A stretch of 64,000 nt of DNA from [Eubacterium] siraeum. Lineage in GTDB: Bacteria; Bacillota; Clostridia; Oscillospirales; Ruminococcaceae. Below the pieces are notes generated by a model. The model saw only the letters and a program-made list of their open reading frames with translations. It was not told the origin of the DNA and did not search any database. Below, one piece after another: positions 8,921 to 17,048 of this stretch. Position 1 is the first letter of the stretch, and each line of letters opens with the position of its first letter. The stretch covers positions 2,604,001 to 2,668,000 of the forward strand of contig CP102281.1 in the NCBI GenBank assembly GCA_025150425.1. The letters run 5' to 3'. The position numbers were made by a program, and so were the translations under genes.

Positions 8921-9008
8921 TAAACAAGAGATTATTATTTAGCAGTCTGGACAAATGCGCTTAGCAAAGTAAAACAATAATACCCGACAGGAAAGGAAGT
9001 TTTCAACT

Positions 9009-9884
9009 ATGTCAAACGAAAGATATGAACTTAACAAAAACCTCGCCCAGATGTTAAAGGGCGGTGTAATAATGGACGTTACAACGCCTGAGCAGGCGAG
9101 AATAGCACAGGAGGCAGGCGCTTGCGCAGTTATGGCGCTTGAGCGTATCCCTGCAGATATAAGAGCCGCAGGCGGTGTTGCAAGAATGAGCGACCCTGCT
9201 ATGATAAAGGGCATTCAGAACGCAGTTACAATTCCCGTTATGGCAAAGTGCCGTATCGGTCATTTTGCTGAGGCGCAGATACTTGAGGCTATCGAGATAG
9301 ATTATATAGACGAGAGCGAGGTTCTTTCTCCCGCCGATGACAAGTACCACATCGACAAGACAAAGTTCAACGTGCCTTTCGTATGCGGTGCAAAGGACTT
9401 AGGCGAGGCGCTCCGCCGTATCTCAGAGGGTGCTTCTATGATAAGAACCAAGGGAGAACCCGGTACAGGCGACGTTGTACAGGCTGTAAGGCATATGAGA
9501 ATGATGCAGCAGGAAATCCGCAGGCTGACATCTATGTCAAAGGACGAGCTTTACCAGGCCGCAAAGGATCTTCAGGTCGACTATGAGCTTGTAAAGTATG
9601 TTGCGGAAAACGACAAGCTCCCCGTTGTAAACTTCGCCGCAGGCGGTGTCGCAACTCCTGCCGATGCCGCTCTGATGATGCAGCTCGGCGCTGAGGGCGT
9701 ATTTGTAGGAAGCGGTATCTTCAAGTCGGGCAACCCCGCAAAGAGAGCCGCCGCTATCGTAAAGGCCGTTACAAACTACACTGACGCTAAGATGATCGCA
9801 GAGCTGTCGGAGGATCTCGGCGAGGCTATGGTCGGCATAAACGAACAGGAAATTGCTCTCCTCATGGCAGAACGAGGCAAATAA
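9009..9884 (+). CDS. pdxS: Pyridoxal 5'-phosphate synthase, PdxS subunit
   Basis: The synthase subunit of the DXP-independent vitamin B6 route. It combines ribose 5-phosphate, glyceraldehyde 3-phosphate and ammonia supplied by PdxT. The 291-residue length is typical. Highly conserved segments include [22 protein letters not shown], the AxMRIGH-like [22 protein letters not shown] (the active-site lysine follows in [16 protein letters not shown]) and [20 protein letters not shown] for phosphate binding. AGGAAG precedes the ATG. In most bacteria pdxT overlaps or directly follows; here a repeat array of more than 500 bases intervenes. Confidence 0.97.
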   Translation: MSNERYELNKNLAQMLKGGVIMDVTTPEQARIAQEAGACAVMALERIPADIRAAGGVARMSDPAMIKGIQNAVTIPVMAKCRIGHFAEAQILEAIEIDYIDESEVLSPADDKYHIDKTKFNVPFVCGAKDLGEALRRISEGASMIRTKGEPGTGDVVQAVRHMRMMQQEIRRLTSMSKDELYQAAKDLQVDYELVKYVAENDKLPVVNFAAGGVATPADAALMMQLGAEGVFVGSGIFKSGNPAKRAAAIVKAVTNYTDAKMIAELSEDLGEAMVGINEQEIALLMAERGK

Positions 9885-9885
9885 T

Positions 9886-10240
9886 GCGGCAATGTGCCGC
9901 CTCAAATTCCGACCTTTTTAAAGGTCGGTGCGTTGCTAACGCTATCGAAACGGTCGGGAATAAACGATATTTGGGCTTACTGCGATTTGCGGCGGGTCGC
10001 CGCTGACTGTTCCGACCTTTGCGGCAATGTGCCGCTTCAAATTCCGACCTTTTTAAAGGTCGGTGCGTTGCTAACGCTATCGAAACGGTCGGGAATAAAC
10101 GATATTTGGGCTTATTGCGATTTGCGGCGGGTCGCCGCTGACTATTCCGACCTTTGCGGCAATGTGCCGCTTCAAATTCCGACCTTTTTAAAGGTTGGGA
10201 CATAGCTAAGATTAGCAGAACGGTCGGGAATAAACGATAT
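9886..10240. repeat. Tandem repeat, 135-bp unit, about 2.6 copies
   Basis: The marker GCGGCAATGTGCCGC recurs at 9886, 10021 and 10156, giving an exact 135-base period. Each full unit holds three small palindromes: GCGGC-AATGT-GCCGC, CCGACCTTTTTAAAGGTCGG and GCGGCGGGTCGCCGC. The third copy is partial and diverges before ending at GGTCGGGAATAAACGATAT. The array begins two bases after the pdxS stop and separates pdxS from pdxT. The open frames within it are artefacts of the repeat. Confidence 0.93.
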
Positions 10241-10441
10241 ATGAAACAAAACTACAGCGTACATAATTCGCCCGGTTTATCCGGACATTCCGCTTTTTAA
10301 GTCTTCTATCTATACTAATATTTGTAGGGGAGGGGCTTGCCCCTCCCGAAATATAACACGGAATTTTGCTGTTTACTCAAATAATATGAAAAAACACAGA
10401 AAATCATATTATTTTATAACTCAGCCGAAAGGACACAACTA
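10241..10441. other. Spacer before pdxT
   Basis: No gene. It contains one short GC palindrome (GGGGAGGGGCTTGCCCCTCCC at 10326-10346) related to the one near 8433, then A/T-rich sequence. AAAGGACACAACTA precedes the pdxT ATG. No clear promoter was identified. Confidence 0.5.
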
Positions 10442-10999
10442 ATGACAGTAGCAGTTCTTGCGCTTCAGGGCGCATTTGCGGAACACGAAAAAATTCTCTC
10501 AAAGCTCGGTGCAGACAGCTTTGAGATACGTCAGAAAAAGGATCTTGACCGCAGCTTCGACCGCCTTATAATTCCCGGCGGTGAAAGCACGGTACAGGGA
10601 AAGCTGCTCCGTGAACTTGATCTTTTTGACGGCATAAAGAGCCGTATCGAAGGCGGTATGCCTGTCTACGGCACCTGTGCAGGTCTTATCCTGCTTGCAA
10701 AATCTATCTCAAACGACAGCGCACAGCACCTGCAGACAATGTCCATTGTTGCCAACCGCAACGCATACGGCAGACAACTCGGCAGCTTCCATACCGAAGC
10801 GCAGTTTGAGGGTATCGGAGAAATTCCTATGACGTTTATCCGTGCGCCGTATATCGACAAGGTTTATGACGATGTACAGGTTCTCTCGGAGGTGGACGGA
10901 AAAATAGTAGCCGCAAGACAGAAAAATCAGCTTGTGACAGCTTTCCACCCGGAGCTTGACGGCGATACAAGAGTGCATGAGTATTTTCTGAATATGTAA
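10442..10999 (+). CDS. pdxT: Pyridoxal 5'-phosphate synthase, PdxT glutaminase subunit
   Basis: Class I glutamine amidotransferase subunit that feeds ammonia to PdxS. Its 185 residues show LALQGAFAEHE, the PGGEST glutamine-binding motif, the nucleophile motif GTCAGLILLA and the His-Glu pair in AFHPEL. Length and motif order fit PdxT. The start ATG follows GAAAGGACACAACTA. It is on the same strand as pdxS, but the intervening repeats may allow hairpins to alter the ratio of the two products. Confidence 0.96.
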   Translation: MTVAVLALQGAFAEHEKILSKLGADSFEIRQKKDLDRSFDRLIIPGGESTVQGKLLRELDLFDGIKSRIEGGMPVYGTCAGLILLAKSISNDSAQHLQTMSIVANRNAYGRQLGSFHTEAQFEGIGEIPMTFIRAPYIDKVYDDVQVLSEVDGKIVAARQKNQLVTAFHPELDGDTRVHEYFLNM

Positions 11000-11010
11000 A
11001 GATATGTCGG

Positions 11011-11239
11011 ATCCGCTGTTTTTTAACGGCGGATTTCAGTCTGTCAAAAAACCTCCTGCTTATTTAAAAATGGGGTCGCAGGGGCGGAGCCCCTGACAGG
11101 GACTAGGGGCGGTAGCCCCAGTAATATAGCCCCTTCCCACGGGGAAGGGGTTTGGGGATAGGGATTGAGAACAAGCACTTTTTTGAAAAAACAGACTTTT
11201 TCTACAAGTTGAAATCCGCTGTTTTTTAAACGGCGGATT
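11011..11239. repeat. Small inverted-repeat element (copy 2) with duplicated terminator arms
   Basis: A 160-base element (11038-11197) runs from AGTCTGT to ACAGACT and contains the GC-rich core in the minus orientation. It is flanked by two near-identical copies of a terminator, ATCCGCTGTTTTTTAACGG at 11011 and the same with one extra A at 11214, each continuing CGGATT. The left copy is the natural pdxT terminator, so insertion appears to have been accompanied by duplication of about 25 bases. No protein is encoded, so any mobility would need a transposase in trans. Confidence 0.72.
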
Positions 11240-11382
11240 TTTTGTTTGCATCGCTCCGGTAACGCCTTGCTTGCCCCTCCTGTTATAACCTTATCACTCT
11301 TGCCGGCACCGCCAATTCCGCAAGCTCCCCAAACCCAACTCCATTCATTTTGCATATTTTTGAAAAATTTTTCAAAACCCCC

Positions 11383-11411
11383 TTGACAAATGCCGAAAGC
11401 AGTGATATAAT
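11383..11411 (+). promoter_or_regulatory. Promoter of cysK leader
   Basis: Consensus TTGACA (11383-11388) and TATAAT (11406-11411) lie exactly 17 bases apart. The cysK start is about 240 bases downstream, leaving a long leader that contains a small reading frame. Confidence 0.85.
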
Positions 11412-11471
11412 AAAGCCTACAAAGTCGATAGGCTTTTAGAGATTAAGCCGAACCGAAAACGAGGTAAGGAT

Positions 11472-11516
11472 ATGAACAAGGACATGACAAGATATATCAG
11501 CGGTTTCCGATGTTGA
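11472..11516 (+). CDS. Putative leader peptide upstream of cysK, ends Cys-stop
   Basis: A 14-residue open frame, MNKDMTRYISGFRC, followed by TGA. GAGGTAAGGA lies just before the ATG, a good ribosome site for such a short frame. Its last sense codon is the only Cys codon (TGT) and directly precedes the stop. The next gene makes cysteine, so translation of this peptide could report charged tRNA-Cys supply to the cysK leader. Only a weak hairpin (GATG...CATC, about 11509-11526) and TGTTG...CAACA further on are visible, with no clear attenuator terminator, so the mechanism is unknown. Confidence 0.6.
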   Translation: MNKDMTRYISGFRC

Positions 11517-11651
11517 TTTTAGCATCACCTTCAAAGTAAGACAGATATACTTTTGTTGTAAATGCAACACACAGTTTTATACCGACGGAATAACAAATGA
11601 AAATTAAACTTAACGTATAACAGATTATTAATCGAAAAGGAGAAAATTACA

Positions 11652-12581
11652 ATGAGAACATTTGACAAGATCACAGACCTTATAGGCGGCACACCCATAT
11701 TAAAGCTCAACAACTACATAGCTCTGAACGAGCTTCCCGCAAACATCTACGCAAAGCTCGAATACTTCAACCCCGCAGGAAGCGTAAAGGACAGAATCGC
11801 AAAGGCTATGATAGACGACGCCGAGGCTAAGGGCGCACTCAAGCCCGGCGCAGTTATAATCGAGCCTACAAGCGGTAACACAGGTATAGGACTTGCCGCT
11901 GTAGCCGCTTCAAAGGGCTACAGAATAATCCTCACAATGCCCGAAACTATGAGCGTTGAGCGCCGTAATCTGCTCAAGGCATACGGTGCGGAACTTGTAC
12001 TTACAGACGGTGCAAAGGGTATGAAGGGCGCAATCGCAAAGGCAGAGGAGCTTGCACAGCAGATTGAGGGCGGATTCATTCCCAGCCAGTTCACAAACAG
12101 CGCAAACCCCACCGCTCACTTCAATACAACCGGTCCTGAGATATGGGAAGATACAGACGGAAAGGTTGACATCTTTGTTGCCGGCGTAGGCACAGGCGGT
12201 ACGGTTTCAGGCGTAGGTAAGTACCTCAAGAGCAAGAACCCGAACGTAAAGGTAGTTGCAGTTGAACCCGCAGGCTCGCCCGTACTTTCAAAGGGTGTAG
12301 CAGGACCTCATAAGATACAGGGTATCGGCGCAGGCTTTGTTCCCGAAACGCTTGATACCAAGATTTATGACGAAATAATTGCAGTTGAGAACGAGGACGC
12401 ATTCACTACAGGCAGAACGCTTGCAAGAAAAGAGGGCTTACTTGTCGGCATCTCGTCCGGTGCGGCTGTATATGCGGCTACACAGCTTGCTAAGCACCCC
12501 GAGAATAAGGGCAAGAACATTGTTGTTCTTCTCCCCGATACAGGCGACCGTTACCTTTCAACACCTATGTTCGCTGAATAA
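11652..12581 (+). CDS. cysK: Cysteine synthase A (O-acetylserine sulfhydrylase)
   Basis: A PLP enzyme that makes cysteine from O-acetylserine and sulfide. The 309 residues include the PLP-lysine motif [11 protein letters not shown], the substrate loop [11 protein letters not shown], the phosphate-cup motif [10 protein letters not shown] and the C-terminal SSGAA, all in normal order for CysK. AAAAGGAG precedes the ATG. It stands alone, with its own strong promoter, a long leader carrying a Cys-ending peptide, and a terminator just after the gene. This layout suggests control by cysteine supply. Confidence 0.95.
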   Translation: MRTFDKITDLIGGTPILKLNNYIALNELPANIYAKLEYFNPAGSVKDRIAKAMIDDAEAKGALKPGAVIIEPTSGNTGIGLAAVAASKGYRIILTMPETMSVERRNLLKAYGAELVLTDGAKGMKGAIAKAEELAQQIEGGFIPSQFTNSANPTAHFNTTGPEIWEDTDGKVDIFVAGVGTGGTVSGVGKYLKSKNPNVKVVAVEPAGSPVLSKGVAGPHKIQGIGAGFVPETLDTKIYDEIIAVENEDAFTTGRTLARKEGLLVGISSGAAVYAATQLAKHPENKGKNIVVLLPDTGDRYLSTPMFAE

Positions 12582-12618
12582 TTCAGAAATTTCTATACCC
12601 AATTTTATATAGCCATCG

Positions 12619-12648
12619 CAAAAGCTGTCTTGACGGACAGCTTTTTGC
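12619..12648 (+). terminator. Intrinsic terminator of cysK
   Basis: AAAGCTGTC-TTGAC-GGACAGCTTTTTGC forms a stem with a T run, about 40 bases past the stop. Confidence 0.85.
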
Positions 12649-12742
12649 ATTTTGTTTATAAGATAACTTCAAATAATTACTGAAAATCCGCATCACAACG
12701 TTATATTATAACCGTATTTTGCAAGTTATCAATTCTAAACTT

Positions 12743-12770
12743 GCACAAACGTGCTTGTGCTATAGCACAA
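12743..12770. promoter_or_regulatory. Candidate operator: GCACAA repeats including a 16-bp palindrome
   Basis: GCACAA at 12743-12748, its inverse TTGTGC at 12755-12760 and GCACAA again at 12765-12770. The last two form the perfect palindrome TTGTGCTATAGCACAA. It ends 16 bases before the -35 box. The same GCACAA hexamer occurs twice before the pucR-divergent ABC promoter (56484 and 56494). PucR is the natural candidate regulator, by inference only. Confidence 0.5.
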
Positions 12771-12786
12771 AACCCTGTAAAACCGG

Positions 12787-12815
12787 TTGACCTTACTGCT
12801 TTTCGGTAGTACAAT
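12787..12815 (+). promoter_or_regulatory. Promoter of the amidohydrolase gene
   Basis: TTGACC (12787-12792) and TACAAT (12810-12815), 17 bases apart. Transcription would start just before the leader hairpin at 12842. Confidence 0.75.
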
Positions 12816-12841
12816 ACAGGTAAAGAAAAAACAAGTACCGC

Positions 12842-12880
12842 AACGGCGCAGGACGATGAAAGTTCTGCGCCGTTTTGTTT
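12842..12880 (+). terminator. Leader terminator/attenuator shared with the 56.6-kb operon
   Basis: A 10-base-pair stem with AACGGCGCAG on one arm and CTGCGCCGTT on the other, around GACGATGAAAGTT, followed by TTGTTT. It lies between promoter and gene, so transcription must pass it. Nearly the same sequence, with another loop, occupies the equivalent place at 56583-56618. This suggests a common read-through control. No antiterminator structure was worked out. Confidence 0.72.
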
Positions 12881-12903
12881 ACAAAGGAAAGGATGACGTA
12901 CAA

Positions 12904-14166
12904 ATGTATGAATGCAGTTTAGACAGAATGAAGGATAAGATCTCCACTTTCAGCAAATTCGGTGATGCTGGCCACGGCGGTATCACACGTTACTCGCTCT
13001 CACCCGAGGCTATTATGGCCCGTAACGAGTTCATCAAGCGTATGAAAGCTATCGGCGCAGAGATCGAGATAGATGATGTTGCTAATATCTACGCAACGCT
13101 CCCCGGCACAGACCCCGACGCAAAGCGTATCGTAATGGCTTCCCACTGTGACTCGGTAAAAAACGGCGGTAACTATGACGGTATACTCGGCGTTATGTCG
13201 GCTATGGAGGTACTTGAAACAGTACACGAGAAGAACATCCCCCATAAGCATCCTCTCACCGCTATGATATGGACAAACGAGGAAGGCTCGCTGTATCCGC
13301 CTGCTATGATGTGTTCGGGTATCGTATGCTACGATTATCTGCCTGAAGATATCAGATGCAAGTTCAAGTATGAGGATATGATGAATTCAAAGAGCATCCT
13401 TGACAATACATCGACATTCGGTGAAGCGCTTGACAAGTCGGGCTTCAAGGGCGACAAGAAGTACCGCCTGTCACCCGACAGATATATGTATATGTTTGAA
13501 ACTCACATCGAGCAAGGTCCTATCCTTGAAGATGCAGGAAACGATATAGGCGTTGTTGACTGTGTACTGGGTATGTTCAACTACAGGCTGAAGTTCTACG
13601 GACAGACGACCCACGCAGGCACATTCCCGATGCCCAAGCGCCGTGACGCATTCTTTGCCGCATCGCAGGCTCTGTGCTATCTGCATGAGGAAATCGACAA
13701 GCTCGGCTACAGCGACCTTGTTTACACAACGGGCGAGGTTGTATGCCACCCTTGCGTACATACCTGCGTACCCGACTTCTTTGACTTCTCGTTCGACTCA
13801 CGTCACGAAGATCCCAAGGTACTTGAAAAGGTACTGGCTATCGTAAAATCCTGCGAGGAAAAAACGTGGGCAGGCTGTACCTGCAAGGTAGAAAAGGCTT
13901 GGAACCGTGATACTGTCTACTGGGATAAGAAGCTGGTAAGCTATGTAAAGACATCCGCAGAAGAATGCGGTATCAAGCACCAGTATATCCACTCAGGCGC
14001 AGGTCACGATGCACAGTTTGCCGCATATATGCTCCCGACAACTATGATATTCGTACAATCGAAGGACGGTCTTTCACACTGCGAGCCGGAATATTCAAGC
14101 CCGGAGCATTGCACTGAGGGCGCAACGGTTATGCTGAATGCTGTTCTCAAGGCAGATAATGATTAA
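12904..14166 (+). CDS. N-carbamoyl amino acid amidohydrolase (hydantoinase/carbamoylase family), probable beta-ureidopropionase
   Basis: An M20-type two-zinc hydrolase of 420 residues from ATG 12904 (MYECSLDRMKDK). Longer in-frame starts lie inside or before the leader terminator and are rejected. Motifs: ASHCDSVKNGGNYDG (zinc His/Asp and bridging Asp), TNEEGSLYPPAM (catalytic Glu pair), HIEQGPILE, GQTTHAGTFPM (dimer-domain substrate His) and SGAGHDAQ. The family removes a carbamoyl group from N-carbamoyl-beta-alanine, N-carbamoyl amino acids or allantoate. Its leader is shared with the importer-aminotransferase-hydantoinase cluster near 56-64 kb, which favours the pyrimidine step (PydC). Substrate choice is inferred. 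Confidence 0.88.
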   Translation: MYECSLDRMKDKISTFSKFGDAGHGGITRYSLSPEAIMARNEFIKRMKAIGAEIEIDDVANIYATLPGTDPDAKRIVMASHCDSVKNGGNYDGILGVMSAMEVLETVHEKNIPHKHPLTAMIWTNEEGSLYPPAMMCSGIVCYDYLPEDIRCKFKYEDMMNSKSILDNTSTFGEALDKSGFKGDKKYRLSPDRYMYMFETHIEQGPILEDAGNDIGVVDCVLGMFNYRLKFYGQTTHAGTFPMPKRRDAFFAASQALCYLHEEIDKLGYSDLVYTTGEVVCHPCVHTCVPDFFDFSFDSRHEDPKVLEKVLAIVKSCEEKTWAGCTCKVEKAWNRDTVYWDKKLVSYVKTSAEECGIKHQYIHSGAGHDAQFAAYMLPTTMIFVQSKDGLSHCEPEYSSPEHCTEGATVMLNAVLKADND

Positions 14167-14168
14167 GC

Positions 14169-14391
14169 AGTCTGTCGAAAAACCTATATAACTATTTAAA
14201 ATGGGGTTTGGGGCATAGCCCCAATGCGGGTTGTCAGTCGTTGGTGTCGCTGCGTCGTGCAGCGACTATGTGCGACTGACTGCAAGCGTCCTTGCTTGGT
14301 GAGGGCGGCAGCCCCACACTCAGCCCCTTTCCCGGGGAAAGGGGTTTGGGGATAGGGATTGCAAACGAGCACCTTTTTATAAAAACAGACT
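14169..14391 (-). repeat. Small inverted-repeat element, copy 3
   Basis: It begins AGTCTGT two bases after the amidohydrolase stop and ends ACAGACT, a 223-base element with the same core and orientation as the copy at 11038-11197. It has an additional internal palindromic section (GTCAGTCG ... CGACTGAC, about 14236-14280). It has no coding capacity. Confidence 0.75.
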
Positions 14392-14548
14392 TCTTCTGAT
14401 AGTTGTAAATTTGACAACCACTTCTTTTTTGGTATATTTCCTGACTGATTTTGCTTTATCTGATTTACTTTCACCCGCTTTTACTGCGGGTGATTTTTTT
14501 GCGCTCTGGGTTCATTACGGACAGTAATTAAAAATAGAATAATAAGGC

Positions 14549-14577
14549 TTGATTTTTTATTTAAACTATGGTACAAT
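14549..14577 (+). promoter_or_regulatory. Promoter of the SRP RNA gene
   Basis: TTGATT (14549-14554) and TACAAT (14572-14577), 17 bases apart, directly upstream of the RNA. Confidence 0.75.
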
Positions 14578-14590
14578 AGTACAGTATCAG

Positions 14591-14729
14591 AAATAGAACC
14601 CGTGATTATGGGTGTAAGCCCTGTGCAAGGGAGTCCTGTGAACCATGTCAGGCGGGGAACCGAGCAGCATTAAGCAGTTATGACCTGTGCCGCAGCAAGT
14701 TTACACTCATAATCACGGGTTCTATTTTT
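14591..14729 (+). ncRNA. ffs: Signal recognition particle RNA (small bacterial type)
   Basis: AAATAGAACCCGTGATTATG at the 5' side pairs with the complementary CATAATCACGGGTTCTATTT at the 3' side to close a long rod. The apical part carries the domain IV signature: ATGTCAGGCGGGGAACCGAGCAGCA has the symmetric and asymmetric internal loops that bind Ffh around a GGAA tetraloop. The closing stem plus its T run also acts as the terminator. The gene sits just before dnaX, as in Bacillus. Exact mature ends are estimates. Confidence 0.92.
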
Positions 14730-14781
14730 GCGTATCGTTTTATTTACCGATTATTATGTACTTTGTCACGGGAGGTTAGTT

Positions 14782-17013
14782 ATGCATCTTGCTCTTTATC
14801 GTAAGTATCGTTCTGCCACCTTTGACGAAGTAATTTCGCAGGAACATATAACCACCACGCTGAAAAATCAGATAAAGGCCGGCACTCCGGCTCACGCTTA
14901 TCTGTTCACAGGATCGAGAGGTACGGGTAAGACCACCTGTGCAAAGCTGATGGCAAAGGCGGTAAACTGCTTATCTCCCGTTGACGGCAACCCCTGCGGA
15001 GAATGTGAAAGCTGTAAGGCGATAGCCGCAGGCTGTCCGGATATAATCGAGATGGACGCAGCCTCAAACAACGGCGTTGACGATGTAAGGGCATTGCGTG
15101 ACGAGGTTATGTACGCTCCGACTGTCTGCCGTTATAAAGTTTATATAATAGACGAGGTGCATATGCTGTCCTCACAGGCATTCAACGCACTTCTGAAAAC
15201 CATAGAAGAACCGCCGCCGCACGTTATATTCATACTTGCGACTACCGAGATACACAAGGTGCCTGCGACTATCGCATCAAGATGTCAGCAGTTCCGCTTT
15301 TCAAGAATTGACGTAGAAGAAAGCACAAAGCGGCTGTGCGAGATAGCAAAAAAAGAAAACGTAAATATAACCGAGGATGCGGCAAGACTTATTTCAAGAT
15401 TGTCCGACGGCGGTATGAGAGATGCGGTTTCGCTGCTCGACCAGTGTATAAGCGTGAGCGCCGACATTGACGAGGAAACCGTAAGGACTACCGCAGGCAT
15501 CGCAGGAACGGAGCATCTGTTCACGCTTGCACAGTGCATACACGAGCAGAATGCGCCCGAGGCACTGAAAATTCTCGACGAGCTTCACAATCAGTCGAAG
15601 GATCTTATGCTTCTTCTTGACGAGCTGTTGTCGCATTTCAGAAATCTGTGCATACTGTCGGCAACGAACTCCGACTTTTCGCTTATCCCTGCAGGAAGCG
15701 GAACAAGAAACGATCTTGCAAGGCAGACAAAGGAGTTTACTCTCGGAGAAATAATGCGGTGTATGGATATACTGCAGGACTGCATTGCGAGAACTCCGAA
15801 AACGGCAAAGCGTAAGACTGTTGCCGAAATGTGCCTTATAAGGCTGTGTACGCCACGTCTTGACAGTGACACATCGGCATTGTCGTTAAGGCTTGAAAAG
15901 CTGGAGAACAGGCTCGACAAGCTGTGTGACGGCGAGATAAGCATTCAACCGAGAACCGCCGTGCAAACCGGCGAAAGCACAGAAAAGCATATATCGGCAC
16001 AATCCGCAAAGCCCGTAAGCGTAGCCGGCGACAGACCGCAGGATATTATTGCAGATACGCTGAACAGGATAGAAAATAAAATCACATCCGCCGATGATAA
16101 GCAGAAGGACGTGACAGCTCCGACCGCTCCGGTACAGCAGAGCGGTACAGAGCGGAATGCCGCAGACAGCAAGCCTGACTGGTTGTTTGAGGGTACCGGT
16201 GGTGCTGATGAAAACGCAAGTACAGGAAACGAAGATGCTCCTCCGTTTGACCTTGACGAACCGCAGGCAAGCGTTGCTCCGCCTGAGCCCGTTCCGCAGG
16301 AACAGGCAGGCAATACAAGCGGCAACGGCAACAAGCCTGATTGGCTGTTTGAGGGTACGGGCGGTGCTGATGAAAACGCAAGCACAGGAAACGAAGATGC
16401 TCCTCCGTTTGACCTTGACGAACCCCCGGCAAGCATTGCTCCGACAGAGCAGGAACAGGCAAGCAAGACAGGCGGCAACGGCGACAAGCCGGACTGGTTG
16501 TTTGAGGGTACGGGCGGCACAGACGATAACGCAAGTGCAGGAAACGAAGATGCTCCTCCGTTTGACCTTGACGAACCACAGGCAAGCATTGCTCCGACAG
16601 AGCAGGAACAGGCAGTAAAGACCGGGAATAATCTTCCCGAACAGCATAAAAATAATCTGTCGGCAGACAGTACGCAAAGTACCGGCAATGCCGATCCGCA
16701 GGTAACCGAGATACTCGACAGACTTCCCGTTATACTGCAGGCTATACTGGGACAGGTGCAAGTTACGCTCGGTCGGGATACGGTGAATATCAGCGGTTAT
16801 CAGAAATTCCAGTATGATTTCCTGACAACAGGCGACTCGAAGGAACGGCTTGAGAAAGCCGCCGAAGAGGTAGCAGGCAGAAGGCTTGTAATGACCTTTG
16901 ACAATAACGGCGATACAGCCGAAAGCAAGGATAAAAGCGACCCTGTTTCCGATTTCTTATCAAGAGCGGAAAAAATGGGCGTAAAAATAAAATACAAAAA
17001 ACCAAAAAATTAA
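14782..17013 (+). CDS. dnaX: DNA polymerase III subunit gamma/tau with repeat-bearing C-terminus
   Basis: Clamp-loader ATPase. The start is ATG 14782 (MHLALYRKYR) behind GGGAGG; an earlier in-frame TTG overlaps the SRP RNA. The 743-residue protein has Walker A GSRGTGKT (44-51), zinc cysteines at about 63, 72, 75 and 78, Walker B IIDEVHML and sensor/arginine-finger region ASRCQQFRF. Residues 464 to about 612 hold three copies of a 51-54-residue unit, KPDWLFEGTGG followed by NEDAPPFDLDEP, low in complexity and acidic. A tau-like C-terminal domain follows (ILDRLPVILQAIL to the end). It is followed by ebfC and recR, the conserved repair/replication order. The repeats are unusual; see the findings. 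Confidence 0.95.
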   Translation: MHLALYRKYRSATFDEVISQEHITTTLKNQIKAGTPAHAYLFTGSRGTGKTTCAKLMAKAVNCLSPVDGNPCGECESCKAIAAGCPDIIEMDAASNNGVDDVRALRDEVMYAPTVCRYKVYIIDEVHMLSSQAFNALLKTIEEPPPHVIFILATTEIHKVPATIASRCQQFRFSRIDVEESTKRLCEIAKKENVNITEDAARLISRLSDGGMRDAVSLLDQCISVSADIDEETVRTTAGIAGTEHLFTLAQCIHEQNAPEALKILDELHNQSKDLMLLLDELLSHFRNLCILSATNSDFSLIPAGSGTRNDLARQTKEFTLGEIMRCMDILQDCIARTPKTAKRKTVAEMCLIRLCTPRLDSDTSALSLRLEKLENRLDKLCDGEISIQPRTAVQTGESTEKHISAQSAKPVSVAGDRPQDIIADTLNRIENKITSADDKQKDVTAPTAPVQQSGTERNAADSKPDWLFEGTGGADENASTGNEDAPPFDLDEPQASVAPPEPVPQEQAGNTSGNGNKPDWLFEGTGGADENASTGNEDAPPFDLDEPPASIAPTEQEQASKTGGNGDKPDWLFEGTGGTDDNASAGNEDAPPFDLDEPQASIAPTEQEQAVKTGNNLPEQHKNNLSADSTQSTGNADPQVTEILDRLPVILQAILGQVQVTLGRDTVNISGYQKFQYDFLTTGDSKERLEKAAEEVAGRRLVMTFDNNGDTAESKDKSDPVSDFLSRAEKMGVKIKYKKPKN
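16171..16620 (+). repeat. Three in-frame repeats inside dnaX
   Basis: Units start at 16171, 16333 and 16486 (spacing 162 and 153 bases). Each encodes KPDWLFEGTGG, then a D/E-rich link to EDAPPFDLDEP and a short A/P/E/Q tail. DNA identity between copies is high, which points to recent duplication. Long frames on the other strand here are reflections of the repeat. Confidence 0.9.
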
Positions 17014-17048
17014 GTCGTTGACTTAAAGATACGAAAGGAAAAATCACA

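Noticed and set aside
9862-10205. Open frames on both strands with protein-level repeats between pdxS and pdxT
   Set aside because: They arise from the 135-bp tandem DNA repeat (135 is a multiple of three), have no ribosome sites and match no family.
11413-11437. AAGCCTA...TAGGCTTTT as an early attenuator in the cysK leader
   Set aside because: The expected transcript start falls inside the left arm, so the RNA would lack part of the stem.
12787-12903. N-terminal extension of the amidohydrolase to an upstream start
   Set aside because: It would be translated from the promoter and leader terminator; ATG 12904 has a ribosome site and fits the family start.
14728-14781. Upstream start for dnaX
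   Set aside because: It overlaps the end of the SRP RNA and its terminator; ATG 14782 follows GGGAGG and matches the DnaX N-terminus.
15346-15360. Run of A (GCAAAAAAAGAAAAC) in dnaX as a programmed frameshift site
   Set aside because: It lies within the conserved ATPase domain, far before the place used in enteric dnaX, with no supporting hairpin noticed.
15886-16761. Long frames on the opposite strand across the dnaX repeat region
   Set aside because: The strand belongs to dnaX, whose frame is fully conserved; the antisense frames are an effect of repeated, GC-rich codons.
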